Positions 1-7,231 are shown, counted from the first letter of the stretch. The stretch: DNA of 21,125 nucleotides from Micavibrio_B sp044238965 (GCA_044238965.1 JBIICJ010000029.1:1-21125); one strand, 5' to 3'. Notes: generated from the sequence alone by a model not told the origin. A program made the numbers and translations.

Positions 1-2220
1 GGTGTGGGCGGTATCGCGGTGGGTATGGCGACCAATATTCCGACGCATAATTTATCCGAAGTGATCGATGCGTGTTTGGCATTAATTGAAAACCCAGATT
101 TATCAAACGAAGATATTATAAACATTATTCCAGGCCCTGATTTTCCAACGGGCGGTCAAATTTTAGGACGCGCGGGCATTCGTTCAGCGTATATGACAGG
201 CAAGGGATCTGTTCCGCTTCGCTCGAAAACATCGATTGAAAATATTCGTGATAAACGCGAAGCTATCATCGTTCATGAAATTCCATACCAAGTGAATAAA
301 GGCACATTGCTCGAACGTTTGGGCGAAGTCGCACGTGAAAAAATTGTTGAAGGCATTGCCGAAATCCGTGATGAATCGGATCGTGACGGCGTGCGTATTG
401 TGATCGAACTCAAACGCGATGCGCAGGGCGATGTGGTATTAAATCAATTGTTCAAATTCACATCTCTGCAATCATCATTTGCATGTAACATGCTCGCCCT
501 TCACCAAGGTCGTCCGCAAACATTATTGATCAAACAAATGTTGCAGGCATTTTTAAAATTCCGCGAAGAGGTCATTACACGCCGTACCATTTTTGAATTG
601 GGTAAGGCACGCGACCGCGCACACATATTGGCTGGTTTGGCTGTGGCTGTTGCCAACATTGATGAAATTATCGCGCTTATCCGCGCCGCCAAAGATCCGC
701 AAGCCGCGCGCGAACAATTGGTTGCGAAACGTTGGAATGCCGCCGACATCGCGCCATTGATTGCGCTGATTGATGATCCTGAATATTTTGTTGATGATGC
801 GGGCACATATCAAATGTCGGAAATCCAAGCCAAAGCGATTTTGGATTTGCGTTTGCATCGTTTAACAGGTTTGGAACGTGATAAAATTGGCGATGAACTT
901 TGTGAAATTACCGATCAAATTGCTGAATTATTATCAATCCTCGCCAGCCGTACAAAATTATTGGGCGTCTTGCGCGATGAATTGGTCGAAATCAAAGATA
1001 AATTCGGCACACCGCGTAAAACCGAAATTTTGGATATCGGTTTCGAACAAGATATCGAAGATTTAATCCAACGCGAAGATATGGTCATCACCATCACCCA
1101 TGGCGGATACGTGAAACGTACACCGCTTGTGACATACCGCGCGCAAAAACGCGGGGGTAAAGGGCGCGCCGCGATGCAAACCAAAGATGAAGATTTCGTA
1201 TCCGATTTATTCATCGCATCAACCCACACGCCGATTTTGTTCTTTACCAACACGGGCATTGTGTACCGCATGAAGGTGTATCAATTGCCATTGGGCAATC
1301 CACAATCACGCGGCAAAGCGTTTGTGAATATGTTGCCATTGCAACAGGGTGAAAATATTTCTGTTGTCTTGCGTCTGCCCGAAGATAAATCGGTTTATGA
1401 AACGCTCGATATCATGTTCGCCACATCACATGGAGGCGTGCGTCGTAACAAACTCGAAGATTTTGAAAATATCCGCGCCAATGGTTTAATCGCGATGAAG
1501 CTAGAGGAAGATGGCGAACGTCTGGTCGATGTGAAATTGTGCAAACCTGATGAGGACATCGTTCTCGCATCACGTAAGGGCAAAGCCATCCGCTTCTCGG
1601 TCGAAGATATTCGCGTATTCGCGGGTCGTACATCAACGGGCGTGCGCGGTATGCGTTTGGGCAAAGATGACGAAGTCATTTCAATGTCAGTATTAAAATC
1701 GGTTGATGCCACGGCAGATGAACGCAGTGCGTATTTAAAACGCGCATCACAATTGCGCGGCGCTGATACAGACGGCATGGAATTTGAAGGCGCGGCGGCG
1801 GATATTTCCGATGAACGTTTTGCGGAATTGCAAGCACGCGAACAATTCTTGCTCACGATTACAAAGGGCGGTTTTGGGAAACGCACATCGGCATATGAAT
1901 ATCGTTTGTCAGGGCGCGGCGGCCAAGGTGTCACCAATATTGGCCTTACGGCGAAAAACGGTAATGCGGTTGCGGCCACATTCCCCGTGACCGATGATCA
2001 TCAAATTATGCTGGTCACCAATGGCGGGCAAATGATCCGCCTGCCAGTCAATGGCATTCGCTTTACGGGTCGCTCCGCTCAGGGCGTGACCGTGTTCCGC
2101 GTGGCAGAGGGCGAGGAAGTTGTATCCGTTGCATGGCTCCGCGCCGAAGCCGAAGATGATGACAGCGATGATACGGCCATCATCGATGCGGATGTAGTTG
2201 ATGTATCTACAGATGAGTAA
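1..2220 (+). CDS. gyrA: DNA gyrase subunit A, 5'-truncated by the window edge
   Basis: This is the A subunit of DNA gyrase, the GyrA2GyrB2 type II topoisomerase that introduces negative supercoils using ATP. The frame is open from base 1, so the GTG at position 4 is an internal valine and not a start. The N-terminal part with the catalytic tyrosine lies outside the window. The visible protein (about 739 codons) begins with the conserved GIAVGMATNIP segment, passes through the tower and coiled-coil region, and enters the C-terminal beta-pinwheel. A GyrA box reading QKRGGKG is encoded at 1144-1164. That box distinguishes GyrA from ParC. The pinwheel carries an extra segment around 1700-1840 before the FGKRTSAYEYR blade; as I recall, such an insertion is common in alphaproteobacterial GyrA. 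The tail is strongly acidic, as in many GyrA proteins that modulate wrapping this way. No terminator is visible before the next gene. Confidence 0.97.
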   Translation, partial: GVGGIAVGMATNIPTHNLSEVIDACLALIENPDLSNEDIINIIPGPDFPTGGQILGRAGIRSAYMTGKGSVPLRSKTSIENIRDKREAIIVHEIPYQVNKGTLLERLGEVAREKIVEGIAEIRDESDRDGVRIVIELKRDAQGDVVLNQLFKFTSLQSSFACNMLALHQGRPQTLLIKQMLQAFLKFREEVITRRTIFELGKARDRAHILAGLAVAVANIDEIIALIRAAKDPQAAREQLVAKRWNAADIAPLIALIDDPEYFVDDAGTYQMSEIQAKAILDLRLHRLTGLERDKIGDELCEITDQIAELLSILASRTKLLGVLRDELVEIKDKFGTPRKTEILDIGFEQDIEDLIQREDMVITITHGGYVKRTPLVTYRAQKRGGKGRAAMQTKDEDFVSDLFIASTHTPILFFTNTGIVYRMKVYQLPLGNPQSRGKAFVNMLPLQQGENISVVLRLPEDKSVYETLDIMFATSHGGVRRNKLEDFENIRANGLIAMKLEEDGERLVDVKLCKPDEDIVLASRKGKAIRFSVEDIRVFAGRTSTGVRGMRLGKDDEVISMSVLKSVDATADERSAYLKRASQLRGADTDGMEFEGAAADISDERFAELQAREQFLLTITKGGFGKRTSAYEYRLSGRGGQGVTNIGLTAKNGNAVAATFPVTDDHQIMLVTNGGQMIRLPVNGIRFTGRSAQGVTVFRVAEGEEVVSVAWLRAEAEDDDSDDTAIIDADVVDVSTDE

Positions 2221-2255
2221 GTTTTTAGGGCTATCCTTTTATTTTAAATTTATAT

Positions 2256-2260
2256 GAGGT
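2256..2260 (+). promoter_or_regulatory. Shine-Dalgarno site of the deacetylase gene
   Basis: GAGGT lies six bases before the ATG at 2267 and fixes that codon as the start. No clear promoter is visible in the 46 bases after gyrA, so read-through from gyrA is possible. Confidence 0.6.
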
Positions 2261-2266
2261 ATGTAG

Positions 2267-2980
2267 ATGGAAAAATTTCATTTTACATTTGATAACATCG
2301 AAAAACAGTATAGGTATGCTCTAGATTGTGGTTATAATTTTATTACTATGCAAGAATATTTTATAAATAAAGATAGAGTAAAAGCTAAAACTATTGTTAA
2401 CCGTGTTGATATTGATTTTTCTGTAAAAAAAGCTGACAGATTGAGAGATATTTTTGATCGTTTAAAAATTAAATCCTCTTTCTTTTTAAGATTACATGCG
2501 CCGGAATATAATCCGTTCTCATTTGAAAATTATCGAATAATAAAAAAAATATGCAATTCGGGTCATGAATTGGGATACCATTCTGAGATTATTGATCAAG
2601 CCGCTATATGGAACGAGAATGCTACCGATTGTCTTATTCGGGATGTAAATATTATAAATAAAATGTTTGATATAAAAATAACTGGTGTTGCAAGCCATGG
2701 AGGAAACACAGGATTAAATAACCTTGATTTCTGGAAAGATAAAAAACCTAATCAGTTTGGTTTATCTTATGAAGCGTATGAAAATAGCGATGGGTTTAAT
2801 TTGTTTCATAACTCCTTTTATATAAGCGATTCTGAGTGGACTAAATGGAAATGCTATAAGAATGGTGAATTATGCAAAGACGATAGGCGTAGTTTTAGAG
2901 AGCATCTTGAAGATAATCATGATTTGATTTATTTGTTAATTCATCCTGACACCTACTTTGATAAACACTTCTATGAATAA
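2267..2980 (+). CDS. NodB-like polysaccharide deacetylase family protein
   Basis: Probable member of the polysaccharide deacetylase (NodB homology) superfamily, of the short type found in capsule and O-antigen loci. These enzymes use a divalent metal to remove acyl groups, usually acetyl, from amino sugars. The 237-residue protein has an Asp-rich motif RVDID (D48, D50), then KSSFFLRLH at 69-77, the metal-binding GHELGYH (H100, H105), a later SHGG (H144) and LLIHPD near the end (H226). The usual first motif in this group is RHDVD; here its histidine is replaced by valine, while both aspartates are kept. No signal peptide or membrane segment is seen, so it may act on cytoplasmic nucleotide- or lipid-linked precursors. 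It overlaps the next gene, implying coupled expression. It is very AT-rich: 16 G/C in 60 bases at 2281-2340, against 32 in 60 at 1081-1140 in gyrA. That suggests horizontal acquisition. The substrate is unknown. Confidence 0.75.
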   Translation: MEKFHFTFDNIEKQYRYALDCGYNFITMQEYFINKDRVKAKTIVNRVDIDFSVKKADRLRDIFDRLKIKSSFFLRLHAPEYNPFSFENYRIIKKICNSGHELGYHSEIIDQAAIWNENATDCLIRDVNIINKMFDIKITGVASHGGNTGLNNLDFWKDKKPNQFGLSYEAYENSDGFNLFHNSFYISDSEWTKWKCYKNGELCKDDRRSFREHLEDNHDLIYLLIHPDTYFDKHFYE

Positions 2981-3917
2981 ATTTCACTCTTCCTCCTCAC
3001 ATATGCTTCAATATCAAATTGGCTCAATGGCAAAGAATTCCCTTTTGAAAAAAGACATTGAGGATATAGTCCATCTTAAAATTATCGATAAATCCAATAC
3101 GTTTTTATTTATAAATGGAGTTGCTACTTTAAGTGGTGTATATCCAAATAGATTGTATTTTGTTGAAAGAATTTCAGATGAAGTAATTTTTCTAATAAAC
3201 AACAAGGTATTTGATTCATGCCTTTTGCTTTTATCAAATGACTTCAGCCAACTCGTAAATACACCCCATATTATTTGTGAGAATCCTCGTGATTATTATT
3301 CAAGAATAGTCAACAAATTATTCAACTATATGTCTAGTGAATGGAACGATCTTTATGAGGTTAAGGTTTTTGGAACTTCTTTTGTGGCGCCTAATTGTTG
3401 CATTAGTAAGACCGCTAAGATTGGTAATGGATGCATAATTTTTCCTGGAGTATACATTGGTCCAAATTGCAGGATTGGTGATCATGTAATAATTAAGTCA
3501 AATACAATTATTGGTCAACCTGGATTTGGTGTATATAAAGATTCTGAATTAAATAATAAACATTTACCCCACGTTGGTGGAGTCATAGTAAATGATAATG
3601 TTGAAATTGGTGCATTAAATACTATTGCATCAGGAACAATTAATCCTACGGTAATTGATAATTTTGTAAAAACTGATGATCATGTGCATATCGCACATAA
3701 TTGTTTTATTGGTTCAAATACTATGATAGCAGCGCATGCTGAGATATCTGGTAGCGTTACTATTGGTAAAAATGTATGGATAGGACCTAATGTTTCAATC
3801 GTAAATAGTATTGAAATTGGTGATCATGCATTTTTAGGAATTGGAGCAAATGTTTGGAAAAATGTTGCTGAAAATTCTAGGATTTTAGGCTTGCCAAGTA
3901 GAAAGCAACCTTTTTAA
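2973..3917 (+). CDS. LpxD-like hexapeptide-repeat acyltransferase
   Basis: Acyltransfer to an amino sugar is inferred from its resemblance to LpxD, the enzyme that N-acylates UDP-3-O-acylglucosamine in lipid A synthesis. From the ATG at 2973 it has 314 residues. The N-terminal third resembles the LpxD uridine-binding domain and ends near ICENPRDYYSR. A left-handed beta-helix of hexapeptide repeats follows, with IGQPGFGVYKD and HIAHNCFIGSNT. The histidine encoded at 3696-3698 (about residue 242) sits where LpxD has its catalytic histidine. The C-terminus stops at GLPSRKQPF and lacks the helical extension of typical LpxD, so this may be a glycan-modifying paralogue and not the lipid A enzyme. 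The ATG overlaps the deacetylase stop (ATGAATAA), favouring it over the upstream TTG at 2958 and the ATG at 3003. It is AT-rich like its partner. The stop lies 4 bp from the convergent methyltransferase. Confidence 0.75.
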   Translation: MNKFHSSSSHMLQYQIGSMAKNSLLKKDIEDIVHLKIIDKSNTFLFINGVATLSGVYPNRLYFVERISDEVIFLINNKVFDSCLLLLSNDFSQLVNTPHIICENPRDYYSRIVNKLFNYMSSEWNDLYEVKVFGTSFVAPNCCISKTAKIGNGCIIFPGVYIGPNCRIGDHVIIKSNTIIGQPGFGVYKDSELNNKHLPHVGGVIVNDNVEIGALNTIASGTINPTVIDNFVKTDDHVHIAHNCFIGSNTMIAAHAEISGSVTIGKNVWIGPNVSIVNSIEIGDHAFLGIGANVWKNVAENSRILGLPSRKQPF

Positions 3918-3921
3918 ACAC

Positions 3922-4707
3922 TTACTTTAAAATTTGATAAAGCATAACACCCGTCGCAATAGATAGGTTTAATGAATCCGCTCTCCCGCGCATGGGAAGT
4001 TTAACCAATGTCGTGCATGTGGCGCGCAATTCATCCGAAATCCCCGCTTGTTCATTGCCCATCAATAAAATGGAATCGGTCTTATAATCTTGCTCTTGCG
4101 CGTTTTTATCGGTTTGTAAAATTGTGCCGATAATATCGCCGCTCCAACGTTCCCCGCGCCACAATATAAAATCATGTGATGACATATGAATAACAGGCAC
4201 AGAGAAAATTGACCCCATCGATGCCTGCACGCATTCGGGCGAAAACGGATCACAACAATTATCAATCAAAATAACGCCGCGCGCACCAACCGCATCAATG
4301 GTGCGGATGATGGTTCCCAAATTGCCTGGGTCGCGCACTTGGTCTAATGCCACCCACACGCTATTGGTGACGATATCGATGTTGTTCCAGATTTGTTTAT
4401 AAACGCCGATCACGCGTTGGGGGTTATCTTTGGTGGAAATTTTTTCCAAAATGGCTTCGTTTACTTCGCAAATTAATCCGCCGCGCGCAGAGCAATAATC
4501 ACGCAGGCGCGCCACATCATCACGATCTTTTTGATCATAATGATATAACATCATGGTCATGGGGGCGTTTAACTCCATCGCCTCGATCGCGGTGCGTAAA
4601 CCTTCGGCAACGAATAAACCTGTTTCTTTACGGCGTTTGCGCATCGATAATGCGCGCACGTCCTTTATGGTTTCATTCGCGGGTGATGAAATTTCTTTGA
4701 TATTCAT
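3922..4707 (-). CDS. TrmH/SpoU-family RNA 2'-O-methyltransferase
   Basis: An S-adenosylmethionine-dependent RNA ribose methyltransferase of the SPOUT class (261 residues). The three diagnostic SpoU motifs are present: DPGNLGTIIRT at residues 126-136 (motif 1), LLMGNEQAGIS at 214-223 (motif 2) and LPMRGRADSLNLSIATG at 237-253 (motif 3), which together form the knotted cofactor site. The N-terminal stretch, with RKRRKETGLFVAEG near residue 23, is the substrate-binding domain seen in RlmB- and TsnR-like enzymes. The likely target is 23S rRNA, but the nucleotide cannot be assigned from sequence. It starts 4 bp after the stop of the upstream class I methyltransferase, so the two form an operon. 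Confidence 0.9.
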   Translation of the reverse strand: MNIKEISSPANETIKDVRALSMRKRRKETGLFVAEGLRTAIEAMELNAPMTMMLYHYDQKDRDDVARLRDYCSARGGLICEVNEAILEKISTKDNPQRVIGVYKQIWNNIDIVTNSVWVALDQVRDPGNLGTIIRTIDAVGARGVILIDNCCDPFSPECVQASMGSIFSVPVIHMSSHDFILWRGERWSGDIIGTILQTDKNAQEQDYKTDSILLMGNEQAGISDELRATCTTLVKLPMRGRADSLNLSIATGVMLYQILK

Positions 4708-4711
4708 GTGA

Positions 4712-5590
4712 TTATTTGCTCCACAATGAATATAAAGATGTCGGCAATAGATATGGTGATTGTTCAGGTTTTAACAATAATTCACCTGATTGAATGGCAC
4801 CGCCACGCGATGCAAATGATGATCGCATTAATCCATCCAATGTGTATGGCGATAGGCGAAGCGCGTAACATGTCAAAATTAAAAATGCGGCGTCATCGGA
4901 TAAAAGATTGATGCAGTTTTCCAAAAATTTTGGTAGGTCGCGTTCGAGTGACCAAATTTGTCCATCGGGCCCGCGCCCATATTTGGGCGGATCGAGCAAG
5001 ATGGCATCATATTTATTCCCGCGCCGTAATTCGCGCTCGACAAAATCATTGGCATCATCGCAGATCCATCTGATCTTTGCTTTGTCTAAGCGGCTCGCTT
5101 TTTGGTTATCCTTGGCCCAGCCGATGGCTTTTTTTGAGGCATCGAGATGCACAACTTCGCATCCACGCGCGGCGGCGACTAAACTTCCCGCGCCTGTATA
5201 GGCAAATAAATTTAAAATTTTAAGCGGACGGTTCGCGCGCGCGATTAATTTATCAATCAATGCCCAATGCGATGCTTGTTCGGGGAACAAACCCATATGG
5301 CGGAATGACATTAATCGACATTCAAATGTGAGGTTATTCCATGTCACAGGCCATGCGGCGGGTGGTTTTTTCAAAAATTCCCATTGGCCGTTATCGCTGT
5401 CCTCGTCTTTGGGGCTGTTGGAAAAACGGGCATGGGCGTTGTTCCACGCGGCGGGGGTTGAAGGCGACCATAAGGCTTGGGCTTCGGGGCGGTCAACAAT
5501 CACCGCGCCATATCGTTCTAATTTACGGCCATGGCCTGAATCAATCAGGGCATAGTCTTTCCACGGGTCTGTGATCAAAGTCTCTATCAT
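4712..5590 (-). CDS. Class I SAM-dependent RNA methyltransferase, COG1092-like
   Basis: A Rossmann-fold methyltransferase of 292 residues resembling the catalytic half of the RlmI/RlmK rRNA methyltransferases. SAM motif I is LNLFAYTGAGS at residues 126-136, the acidic ribose-binding end of the next strand is HLDAS near 148-152, and the catalytic-loop motif is LLDPPKYGRG at 198-207. The protein lacks an N-terminal PUA domain and instead has a short beta-rich segment (residues 10-95), as in the compact alphaproteobacterial members. The substrate is probably 23S rRNA, by family. It is the first gene of a two-gene operon with the SpoU methyltransferase and is divergent from coaD, with 47 bp between their starts that must hold both promoters. 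Confidence 0.85.
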   Translation of the reverse strand: MIETLITDPWKDYALIDSGHGRKLERYGAVIVDRPEAQALWSPSTPAAWNNAHARFSNSPKDEDSDNGQWEFLKKPPAAWPVTWNNLTFECRLMSFRHMGLFPEQASHWALIDKLIARANRPLKILNLFAYTGAGSLVAAARGCEVVHLDASKKAIGWAKDNQKASRLDKAKIRWICDDANDFVERELRRGNKYDAILLDPPKYGRGPDGQIWSLERDLPKFLENCINLLSDDAAFLILTCYALRLSPYTLDGLMRSSFASRGGAIQSGELLLKPEQSPYLLPTSLYSLWSK

Positions 5591-5637
5591 TTCGTCACTT
5601 TACTTGCTATTTTACCAATACAAAAGAGGTTTTCCGC

Positions 5638-6138
5638 ATGACCACCAAACGCATTGGCATTTATCCTGGCACGTTCGACCCTGTGACCAAGGGGCATCTG
5701 CACATTATTGAACGGGCGAGCAAGTTGGTTGATCATTTATATGTTGCTGTCGCATCAAACGATAAAAAAGCACCATTATTTAATATTGATGAACGTATGG
5801 ACATGGTGCGGGCCGATATCGATGCCATGCACCATAAATTTTGCCCGATTACGGTTGATCGTCTTGATACGTTATTAATGACCTATGCCCGTGATAAAGG
5901 GGCGACCTGTGTTATTCGCGGCCTACGTGCCGTGACCGATTTTGAATATGAATTTCAAATGACGGGTATGAATTCAAAAATTGCCCCTGATATTGAAACG
6001 GTCTTTCTGATGGCATCAGATAAGTGGCAATTTGTATCATCCAGCTTTTTAAAAGAGATTTCGTCGCTTGGGGGCGATATTGAGGCATTTGTGACCCCAA
6101 ATGTATTAAAAAGATTGCAGGAAAAGCAAAAAAATTAG
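5638..6138 (+). CDS. coaD: Phosphopantetheine adenylyltransferase
   Basis: CoaD catalyses the reversible transfer of the adenylyl group from ATP to 4'-phosphopantetheine, the penultimate step of coenzyme A synthesis, in the cytoplasm. The 166-residue length is typical. The nucleotidyltransferase motif GTFDPVTKGH (residues 11-20) includes the catalytic histidine, and the second family motif is represented by FVSSSFLKEI near residues 131-140. RGLRAVTDFEYEFQM in the middle is a strong CoaD signature. AGAGG about nine bases upstream serves as the ribosome binding site. The gene is divergent from the methyltransferase operon and followed after 61 bp by tRNA-Lys. Confidence 0.96.
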   Translation: MTTKRIGIYPGTFDPVTKGHLHIIERASKLVDHLYVAVASNDKKAPLFNIDERMDMVRADIDAMHHKFCPITVDRLDTLLMTYARDKGATCVIRGLRAVTDFEYEFQMTGMNSKIAPDIETVFLMASDKWQFVSSSFLKEISSLGGDIEAFVTPNVLKRLQEKQKN

Positions 6139-6149
6139 CCGAAAAGCCC

Positions 6150-6178
6150 TTGACGTGGGGGGTAAGAATACGTAATTT
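6150..6178 (+). promoter_or_regulatory. Probable tRNA-Lys promoter
   Basis: TTGACG (6150-6155) and TAATTT (6173-6178) are separated by 17 bases, placing the start near 6185, about 15 bases before the mature tRNA. The -10 box is a weak match. The bases just after it are GC-rich (GCGGGAC), as is usual in stringently controlled stable-RNA promoters. Confidence 0.5.
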
Positions 6179-6199
6179 GCGGGACTTAATTACGGCAAC

Positions 6200-6275
6200 G
6201 ACTCTGTAGCTCAGCCGGTAGAGCACGTGACTTTTAATCATGTGGTCGTGGGTTCGATCCCCACCGGAGTCACCA
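6200..6275 (+). tRNA. tRNA-Lys (anticodon UUU)
   Basis: A 76-base gene that folds as a complete cloverleaf. The acceptor stem pairs GACTCTG (6200-6206) with CGGAGTC (6265-6271) with one G-U wobble. The anticodon stem CGTGA/TCATG encloses the loop CTTTTAA, giving anticodon TTT and lysine identity. The T arm contains GGTTCGATCC, and the CCA end is encoded (6273-6275). Its 3' half, from the anticodon stem on, is part of a 51-bp direct repeat with a second copy 1,004 bp downstream. The gene has therefore served as an integration target and was rebuilt by the incoming element. Confidence 0.97.
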
Positions 6276-6278
6276 TTT
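6228..6278 (+). repeat. attL-like 51-bp direct repeat within tRNA-Lys
   Basis: The repeat starts in the 5' side of the anticodon stem (TGA) and ends three T after the CCA. It is identical base for base to 7232-7282. Identity stops at both ends: CACG precedes this copy and CAAC the other; TTCTTT follows this copy and CCCC the other. Confidence 0.93.
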
Positions 6279-6330
6279 TTCTTTATGTATCAATATAGTT
6301 TTCAATCAAAATATATTTTCAAAAAATATC

Positions 6331-6360
6331 TGTTCCATAGATTTGTAATTGTTCCATAGA
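6331..6360 (+). repeat. 11-bp direct repeats in the element's left arm
   Basis: TGTTCCATAGA occurs at 6331-6341 and again at 6350-6360, 19 bp apart. A degenerate inverted copy, TCTATGAAC, lies at 6384-6392. The position 50-115 bp inside the left att repeat suits recombinase or excisionase arm sites, but this is inference. Confidence 0.55.
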
Positions 6361-6396
6361 ATCAGCGCCGTGACGGGCGTTTCTCTATGAACTAAA

Positions 6397-6427
6397 AACC
6401 CCACCTTTCGGGGTGGGGTTCTTTTTT
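6397..6427. terminator. Bidirectional intrinsic terminator between tRNA-Lys and hicB
   Basis: A 9-bp perfect stem (AACCCCACC, 6397-6405, with GGTGGGGTT, 6412-6420) and a 6-base loop are followed on the plus strand by CTTTTTT and on the minus strand by a run of five T. It can stop plus-strand transcription from tRNA-Lys and minus-strand transcription from hicAB. The plus-side T run runs into the hicB stop codon. Confidence 0.85.
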
Positions 6428-6803
6428 ATGCTCTTAATGCATTTTGAACCAAGAATGACGATCTATTCATTCCATTCTTTTTGGCGGCCGTATCAATTTT
6501 TTTGAGATCACTCTCGGTTACAGTGATATTGACGCGCACAACTTTATCAGGCATTTCAAGGCCAACAATGAATGCAACGCCATCTTTAAAATCATCATCT
6601 TCCATCACTTCGTCTAAAGTTGAAGGTTCAGGCAAGCTTTCACCATCCTCAATCATACCTTTAACATGAAGCGCCAACGCCTCTACAGCGTTTACACGAG
6701 CCTCTTGCAATGTCGATCCAGCGGTCACACATCCTGCAAAATCGGGAAATGAAACGCCAAAATCACTTTTACCTTCTTTGTGAATAATTGCTATATAATC
6801 CAT
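6426..6803 (-). CDS. hicB: HicB-family antitoxin
   Basis: This is the antitoxin that neutralises the HicA mRNA interferase by direct binding and usually represses its own operon. The start is the ATG at 6803, because AAGGAG (6812-6817 on this strand) sits 8 bases before it; a longer frame begins upstream at 6824 but lacks this support. The 125-residue protein has the two HicB parts. The N-terminal partial RNase H-like fold has DYIAIIHKEGKSDFGVSFPDFAGC followed by a TLQEARVNAVEALALH helix. A linker leads to a C-terminal ribbon-helix-helix DNA-binding segment (VRVNITVTESDLKKID, then NRSSFLVQNAL). The gene follows hicA by 36 bp and ends at the bidirectional terminator. It is part of the tRNA-bounded cassette. 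Confidence 0.93.
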   Translation of the reverse strand: MDYIAIIHKEGKSDFGVSFPDFAGCVTAGSTLQEARVNAVEALALHVKGMIEDGESLPEPSTLDEVMEDDDFKDGVAFIVGLEMPDKVVRVNITVTESDLKKIDTAAKKNGMNRSSFLVQNALRA

Positions 6804-6839
6804 AAGCTGATCTCCTTCCATCAATCAGTTTAGGGTTTC

Positions 6840-7028
6840 TCACCTCAATCGGATTCCAGACTGCTTTTCGATACTTTTCAGCGTGCCAATCGGCAAATCC
6901 TTTTTGGGGTGAACTACAGTAACGCGACCAGCTTTTGTTGGATGCTTGAATTGGGCATGGCTTCCTTCTTGGGATACCTTGTACCATCCATCCTTTTCTA
7001 AAAGCTTTATGATCTCTCTACTGTTCAT
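6840..7028 (-). CDS. hicA: HicA-family toxin (mRNA interferase)
   Basis: A translation-dependent mRNA endonuclease of the HicA family, with a small double-stranded-RNA-binding-like fold. The start is taken as the ATG at 7028, giving 62 residues, the usual HicA size; the longer frame from 7082 would translate the operator repeats. Diagnostic features are SREIIKLLEKDGWY at the N-terminus, the GSHAQF motif with the catalytic histidine (H24), the VVHPKKDLPIGTL strand-turn and the C-terminal helix SIEKQSGIRLR. All expected residues are present, so the toxin looks intact. It precedes hicB, the common toxin-first order, and both share the promoter at 7112-7141. Confidence 0.93.
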   Translation of the reverse strand: MNSREIIKLLEKDGWYKVSQEGSHAQFKHPTKAGRVTVVHPKKDLPIGTLKSIEKQSGIRLR

Positions 7029-7038
7029 ATAATTATGA

Positions 7039-7089
7039 TACACACAAATACACACCAATGGCAAGAGAAAAATACACACCAATACACAT
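7039..7089. promoter_or_regulatory. Candidate hicAB operator: phased TACACAC repeats
   Basis: On the plus strand TACACAC-type units begin at 7039, 7049, 7073 and 7083, forming two pairs spaced 10 bp within each pair. The two inner units lie in a 14-bp direct repeat, AAATACACACCAAT, at 7046-7059 and 7070-7083. The block lies between the promoter and the hicA start. Helical phasing suits a ribbon-helix-helix repressor such as HicB. The assignment is inferred from position and periodicity. Confidence 0.6.
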
Positions 7090-7111
7090 TTTTGACGTAT
7101 TTTCTTGTCCC

Positions 7112-7141
7112 ATTATAGTTTTTTGTTCTTAATAATTACAA
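7112..7141 (-). promoter_or_regulatory. hicAB promoter
   Basis: On the minus strand a perfect -10 TATAAT (7117-7112) lies 18 bp from a -35 TTGTAA (7141-7136). Transcription would begin near 7105, leaving an untranslated leader of about 77 bases that contains the operator repeats. Confidence 0.65.
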
Positions 7142-7231
7142 TGGCTTAAACCATGGTCAGAACCACGATCAATGGGACATTTAAAAATGATATATTATTG
7201 ATTTTAAATAAAAAAATACAATTTTTGCAAC

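Noticed and set aside
1395..1979. Minus-strand 194-codon frame inside gyrA
   Set aside because: It is the complement of a well-conserved gyrA region, has Ser/Arg/Pro-rich shadow composition, and shows no family resemblance or ribosome binding site.
7029..7082. N-terminal extension of hicA to 7082
   Set aside because: It would encode a hydrophobic stretch made of the operator repeats and give an oversized HicA; the family's conserved start matches the ATG at 7028.
7039..7089. CRISPR-like repeat array
   Set aside because: The units are 7-14 bp with 10-bp phasing and no unique spacers of CRISPR length, and no cas genes are present. An operator is a better explanation.
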